Below are positions 58,801-64,000 of a stretch of DNA of 64,000 bases, piece after piece. The stretch is from positions 73,474,841 through 73,538,840 of the forward strand of contig OX388349.1 of NCBI GenBank assembly GCA_947579665.1, in the 5' to 3' direction. The stretch is from Sympetrum striolatum (Eukaryota > Arthropoda > Insecta > Odonata > Libellulidae). The stretch's first letter is position 1; every line of letters starts with the position of its first letter. Below the pieces are notes generated by a model, which saw only the letters and a list, made by a program, of their open reading frames with translations, did not search any database and was not told the DNA's origin. The position numbers and the translations under genes are program-made.

Positions 58801-61070
58801 GTTTCGCCAATTTTTTATGATTTCCATTTAAAATGAAACCGACCTACACGCCGTACGATGTCATTTCAGATATCCAATTGCAAATGGAAACCAATGCCTA
58901 TTCTTAGATTAATGGAATTCTGCGATCCCTTGTTAAATGCCTTGGGAATTACCAACTTGGTAAGGTGGAAATTTAACATAAAGTGTGACCAACTAAAGGC
59001 GAAATTAATATTTGAGATGAAAACTACGCGAGAAATGCTTTTTCCTGAGAAATGCATCAAATTACATGTTAATTGGATTCCTATTTAATATAGACACCAT
59101 TTTAAAAATGCGAATTTAGATAGAAATCATTTTCCAATGAAAGGTAATAATCATAGATCGGATAATGGGAAATTGAATAGTTTGACTTAAATTTATGAAT
59201 ATGGTATTTTATTTCCAAACGCATGATTTTGATACGCGTGGCGAATTTAAATTAAATTTAACTGAGCGTCAAAACTAATCGAGTGAGTTTTTTCATAAGC
59301 TAGTTCATCGGTCGATTTTAAAGTCGGATTAATATCTTCATTGCTTAAGTTATCATACTTTGACTGTATTAAAAAATGCTTTACCTTCCTGTGAGGTGAA
59401 ATTAAACTGAAAGGGATATGTACCGTCTATATATCCATTCCTCCATCTCATCTTTTGGTTTATTATTCAAGTATTTTAACTTTGCCTTAGTTGTAACTTT
59501 GATAATAGTTGAATTTGTGTCATTGGATTGGCTTTAATGGTGAATTATCATTGGTTCGTACAGAGGGACGATTCCTTCTAAAATATATTTTACAACATTC
59601 TTCACTGTATTCCCTCCATACCCTTTTTATAAAATTGCTTTCCGATGCAGATTACTCGACGAATTTAACACCGAAAAGCGATAAGCATTTTTAATTGGTT
59701 TAAGTTATTTCACTCTAAACCCGGTTTTAAGTTGCAATACATTGGCTTTAAATTGAAATTGCATAAAAATTGAATAATAATAAAAATATATAATAATAAT
59801 TTAAAATGAATTGCTTTAAAAATTTCATTAACTCAGTGAAGTTGGTAATTCATAAGAAAAGAAATCAATTAATCCTCGAGAGACAATATCCGTAATCTGT
59901 AATACATCTTAATCCGAATAGAGACACAATATTTTCCAAATCCCTTTGTATCAACTGGAACAAAATCGTTACGGAGATTCTATATTGTATTCGTCTGAAA
60001 GATTTAACGAAACAGAACCTTTCAATAAATGACGAAATTGGATTCCCTACCACCGAACGCATTGAAAATTTTCATAAGATGTTTAATAAAGTACTTCTAT
60101 TTCGAATCTAAATCACAAAGAAACGCTAGAGGGAAACTTTTTCTCGGTCGAAAGATAATAACTGTAAATAAATTGTTGAGTGAGAAGAAACTGAAGTTCA
60201 GGTTGCGGTGATGCCTTCACATGTGCCGCCCCTGAAATATTGGCGGAGCAGCAGTTGTCTTGCCTTTCTCCGATAAAGCCGCTCCTCGCACCTGCAGGCA
60301 TCAGCTGTGAGCACATTTTGATTCTCTTGTTCGCGTCACATGGCCTCCTTGGATATGAAATAAACCAGATGACTTTTTCCGATTTATAGAGCTGGTAGAA
60401 CATCCTTCGAGAGGATCACGTTTTCCCTTAGAATAACCCCTTAAACAGCACTACTACCGGTAATCGTTACGCAAGTCTAAGATCTGCTTACTCTCCAAAT
60501 AATTAGCTTGTTATTCGTAGATTGATGTGTGTGAATGAAGTACATTAAAGGGAAGGTATAAAAAATTGCAATTTTTAAATTAACCAAGTGAGTTTTTTAC
60601 GGGTTAAGTATAGCAATACAAAGCCAACTATAATATTCCATTATGTTAACGATGATGGATATTAAATTTTACAAATGCTTCAGTATTTCAAGCTTTAATA
60701 GCAATAGAGATCGCTGCAAGAGAATATCGATTCAAACGATACTTAGGAGAAGAGTTCATATTTAGAGAAGCGATTTGAGATACGCTACTACAATTCCCTT
60801 CTCAATCTTGAAACAGTGACTGAAGGAAGAGAGAGTATTTCTAATTCATAAAGTGAATACTTAACGAGCATTAAACTTGCCAAGTTAATAAAAGACGAGA
60901 ATTGGGTTGCTTAGATTAGTCAAAATGTTTTAAAGGATATTAAATTACATTACATCAAGAATTAAAATTGAAGTAAACAGACATGACCGGCGGGATTTTT
61001 ACCACGATTATAGCTTTTTTTGCCGCATATTTTAACATTCATAATCATGGGTGGTCTGCAAGATCTAACT
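55840..61070. other. no gene recognised; probable upstream CARP intron or intergenic DNA
   Basis: More than 5 kb of mostly AT-rich sequence without recognised LINE, SINE or exon. Less AT-rich patches occur at 57290-57540, 58430-58660 and 60195-60420. The open stretch 57208-57489 (minus) shows no family signature. Unlike most of the window this part looks largely free of young repeats. Confidence 0.5.
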
Positions 61071-61079
61071 GTGGTTTCA

Positions 61080-62835
61080 TCAATTTTTCCCATCCTCTTC
61101 TCTTAACCCCACTGTACCGTTCTTCATTCTTTAAGCAATCTATGAATTTCACTCTTCTCCTTCTTCGTTAACCTTTCCTTCCAGTGTGCCTTCCAGCATA
61201 TCCTTAAGTAAGCAGTTCCTTCTTATTGCATGCCATATTCAATTCTTCTTCCTTTGGATTATCAAATCGATCAATCTTCTTTTTTCATTTACTCAGTACC
61301 TCTTCATTCATAACTTTGTCCATCCACTTGGTGTTTAACATTCTTCTCCAAACCCACATTTCGAACACCTCTGTTGTATTTATCTCTTTCTTACGTAGGG
61401 CCCACGCCTCGCAGCCATATAGGAACGCACTCGCACATTTTATCAATCTTTTCTTCAGTTCGACATAGATGTTACTACTTTCTGAATTCTTCTTTTGCCA
61501 TTCCTATCTTTAACCCGACTTCTTTCTTAATTCTCCATTCCTTCGTCCACGCCTAGATATTTATATCTTGCTCTAATCTCACATCTTTTGTAGAAAAATC
61601 CATCATTTCATCATCACCCACTTTCATAATTTTTGTCTTCTTTTGACTTATGTGGAGGCCATAATCTTCTTCTACATCCTCAAGCTGTTTTAACATGTCC
61701 CTCACTTCTTCAGTGCTTTCTGCAATCAATACCTTGTCACCGGCAAATCAAATGCACTCCACTCTTCTCCCTCCAATGCTTACTCCTCTATCTCCTTCCC
61801 AGAATTCCATGGCCAACTTTTCTACATACGAGTAGATATTAAACAGCGTTGGAAACAAACACCAACCTTGTCTCTTCCTTGTTCTTTGTCAAACAATTTT
61901 GTTTTCATTTCCCTTATCCTTTTTACCGCTCCTTGACCCACATGTAAGTTTGTTATTAACCTCCTGTCCCTCCAGTATACCCCTTTTTCGTTTAGTATAG
62001 TCATTAATATTTTCCACTGAATACAGTCAAAAGCTTTCTCCAGATCTATGAAACATAAACCCAAACTTTGTACTTTTCCACATATATTTCCCCTATGATT
62101 TTGACTACACCTACTGCATTCCTTGTCCCCTTACCTCTTCTAAATCTGAACTGTTCTTCCGTCATATTTTCTTCCATTTTACTTACAATTCTTCTATTCA
62201 GTATTCTGAGTACAATATTTTCTGCAAGCACTAAGAGACTAATCGTAAGGTGCTCCTCGCATTTCTTTATACCTTTCTTATTTGCCAGGGGTAACATTTC
62301 TGTCCTTAGAAAGTCATTTGGCCATTTTCCACTGCTATATATGTCATTACATAAGGAAGTCAACTCTTTCATTCTCTTATCTGTTATTAAATTCTATGTT
62401 CAGGAGGATGCGGTTACAATAAATGTCTGCTCCAGGTAATCCACTCACTTGTGTTTCTGCGTTCCGGTATCTTTCTTCTACCAGGATGAAATCAATTTGT
62501 TTCCGATATCGATTATAAGGCCTTCTTCTGTGATGTTTGAAGCATAATCATCCCAGCAAAATTCAATTAGTCTCCTACCTCTTTCATCTGTTCTTCCGTG
62601 GCCATATTCAACCACAATTCCTTCCATCTATTCATTTCCTACACTCGCATTCCAGTCTCCCATTATGATTTTACAGCATACTTGGCTTTCTTCATTTATT
62701 ATTTCTTCGATCCTTCTACACACTTCATCCACTTAATCATTTTCGTGGTAATTTTTAGGCATGTATACCTGTATGACTAATAATTTCTTTGGTGTTTCAT
62801 CTATCTTTATAGCTACCACTCTATCGCGGTCATGT
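61080..62835 (-). mobile_element. long degenerate LINE (endonuclease, RT and C-terminal tail)
   Basis: The minus strand reads, 5' to 3': an endonuclease piece (CCKIIMGDWNASVGNE, then YGHGRTDERGRRLIEFC) at about 62520-62770; an RT with MEENMTEEQFRFRRGKGTRN at about 62115-62190 and GLCFIDLEKAFDCIQWKILM below 62064; then a C-terminal AFEMW-like stretch (EVFEMWVWRRM) and EGTLEGK at about 61140-61380. Several stops and frame changes. It is the same family as 36729-37168 and 42640-43060, and the only copy here that spans all domains. Confidence 0.87.
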
Positions 62836-62910
62836 ATCACGTTTATTCAAGGAATCTATTATTTTATAAAGGGATTCAGGCCTAATGTATTGGAAACTTC
62901 ATCTCTAATG

Positions 62911-63037
62911 ATTCAATAATGTACTTCGTATTCTCCAAAGATATTTATTAACGACCGATTCCGACTTGAGGATGACCGTCTTGGTCGAAACCGGCCGTTA
63001 AAAATATCTGTGGAAAATGCGAAGTACATTATTGAAT
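62911..63037. mobile_element. palindromic MITE-like element with a central hairpin
   Basis: attcaataatgtacttcg (62911-62928) is perfectly mirrored at 63020-63037, and the pairing continues with some mismatches to 62953/62996. The centre holds gatgaccgtcttggtcgaaa, itself a stem (gacc, ggtc). Such ccgattccgac..ggtcgaaaccgg centres recur in many invertebrate repeats (family knowledge, not checked). Confidence 0.75.
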
Positions 63038-63044
63038 TATCTTT

Positions 63045-64000
63045 CCTTTATTATTTTCTTTTTTTGAATTTAACATCAACAGTGCTTGTATTTCTGTCAT
63101 ATAATGAAAACGTGTTTGTGTGAGACACTTTCTTATGCAAAGGCTTTGTCCTTCGCGACAATTTGGAGAATATTTATCTTGAATTAGTTCGTAGCAGGAA
63201 GACTTAAACCCGATAACATTTTGAACGGCTCGAGTAAAAATCGTCAAAAGAGTGCACCAGAGTGAATGTATTGATACGAAACATTAAGACCTCTTTTTGA
63301 ATTTATAGATGAAATATTTCCAAGGGCAAATGATACGATATTGCTACTGTATTTCGAGAGTTAGAGTGGTAATAATAGTATGGTATTCAAACTCCCATTA
63401 AAAAATGTAAGATTATTTATAATGGTTTAAATAGACTTGCAATGTTGGTAAGAAATCCTTAAGCTCAAATAAATACCACGAAGGAAAGCTAAGATATCAG
63501 TCTACGAGTAAATTATATCAGAATAAAAAATGCGAATATTAAACGAATTGGTTTAAAATATGAGCTATGTGTCTTTTTTCAGCAAAAACTAATAATGATG
63601 TGATTTATATATAATTCGTGTAAAAGGTACTCTGGGATGGTTAGAGAATGTAACATGTTGCTGATAACAAAAAATTATAATCGAAAGTTGGAAACGAGCC
63701 AAAAAGTAAGAGATTTTTTTAATATATTTAATGAAAAATGTCGAAATATCTAGTTTTAGGGGAATTCAGTAAAAGAAGAGTTTGCACCGTAAATGAATGT
63801 TTATTTTCTTGGGAGAGATATACTTGCTCTTATAATACTGATGGGGCGGTCAATAAAATAAGTTTGAGAAGTGGTTCCCTCCGTTTGCAGATTCCAAAAG
63901 CCACATATTTCTTATGGACGCAAACTTCTCTCGGAAATAAAAGCATCTCAAACCGATGATGTCCAGATATTCACTCTTTTGAAATATTTTAATAATTTCG
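63045..64000. other. no gene recognised
   Basis: AT-rich sequence to the window end; nothing supported. Confidence 0.45.

Overview
This is an AT-rich, intron-like stretch of a metazoan nuclear genome, most likely an arthropod and probably an insect. The reasons are a conserved exon pair of a carbonic anhydrase-related protein (CARP, the CA10/CA11 type), several classes of decayed non-LTR retrotransposons, tRNA-derived SINEs, hAT and TA-flanked (Tc1/mariner/pogo-like) elements, Helitron-like units, and no bacterial-style gene packing. The species cannot be named from the sequence alone.

The only host coding sequence I can support is on the minus strand: two consecutive CARP exons (42391-42527, then 41645-41836) with clean splice sites and a 554-bp intron between them. 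The remaining exons are not visible here. Sequence to the right of 42527 is therefore probably upstream intron, and sequence to the left of 41645 downstream intron, at least near the exons.

Layout: 1-7.2 kb holds 3' or internal pieces of several LINEs and two SINE-like insertions. 7.2-12.4 kb holds a hAT MITE, a short Helitron-like unit and three copies of a 1.1-kb repeat built from about six 150-175 bp modules, each with a tRNA T-arm-like box. 13.6-21.2 kb is a nested composite: a minus-strand CR1/Jockey-type LINE, split by an 1830-bp hAT element that itself contains a MITE, is bracketed by two nearly identical 1-kb arms in opposite orientation. 21.2-25.2 kb holds TA-flanked elements with GGGGC-type termini and a larger inverted repeat. 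26.3-33.7 kb is a set of Helitron-like units, two pointing left and two pointing right. 34-40.3 kb holds two MITEs, a 14-bp-TSD LINE insertion, two head-to-head tRNA-SINE dimers and a 16-bp minisatellite. 41.6-42.5 kb is CARP. 42.6-51.9 kb holds LINE fragments, including the best RTE copy (45.7-48.6 kb), modular repeats and an 11-bp minisatellite. 52-64 kb is mostly unassigned intron-like DNA with one more long LINE copy (61.1-62.8 kb) and a palindromic element.

Apart from CARP the genes here do not form a pathway. The window is best read as a mobile-element graveyard within and around a conserved neuronal-type gene. Its most unusual structures are the modular T-arm-box repeats and their apparent link to Helitron-like units, the head-to-head SINE dimer that carries its own target-site duplication, and the near-identical 1-kb inverted arms.
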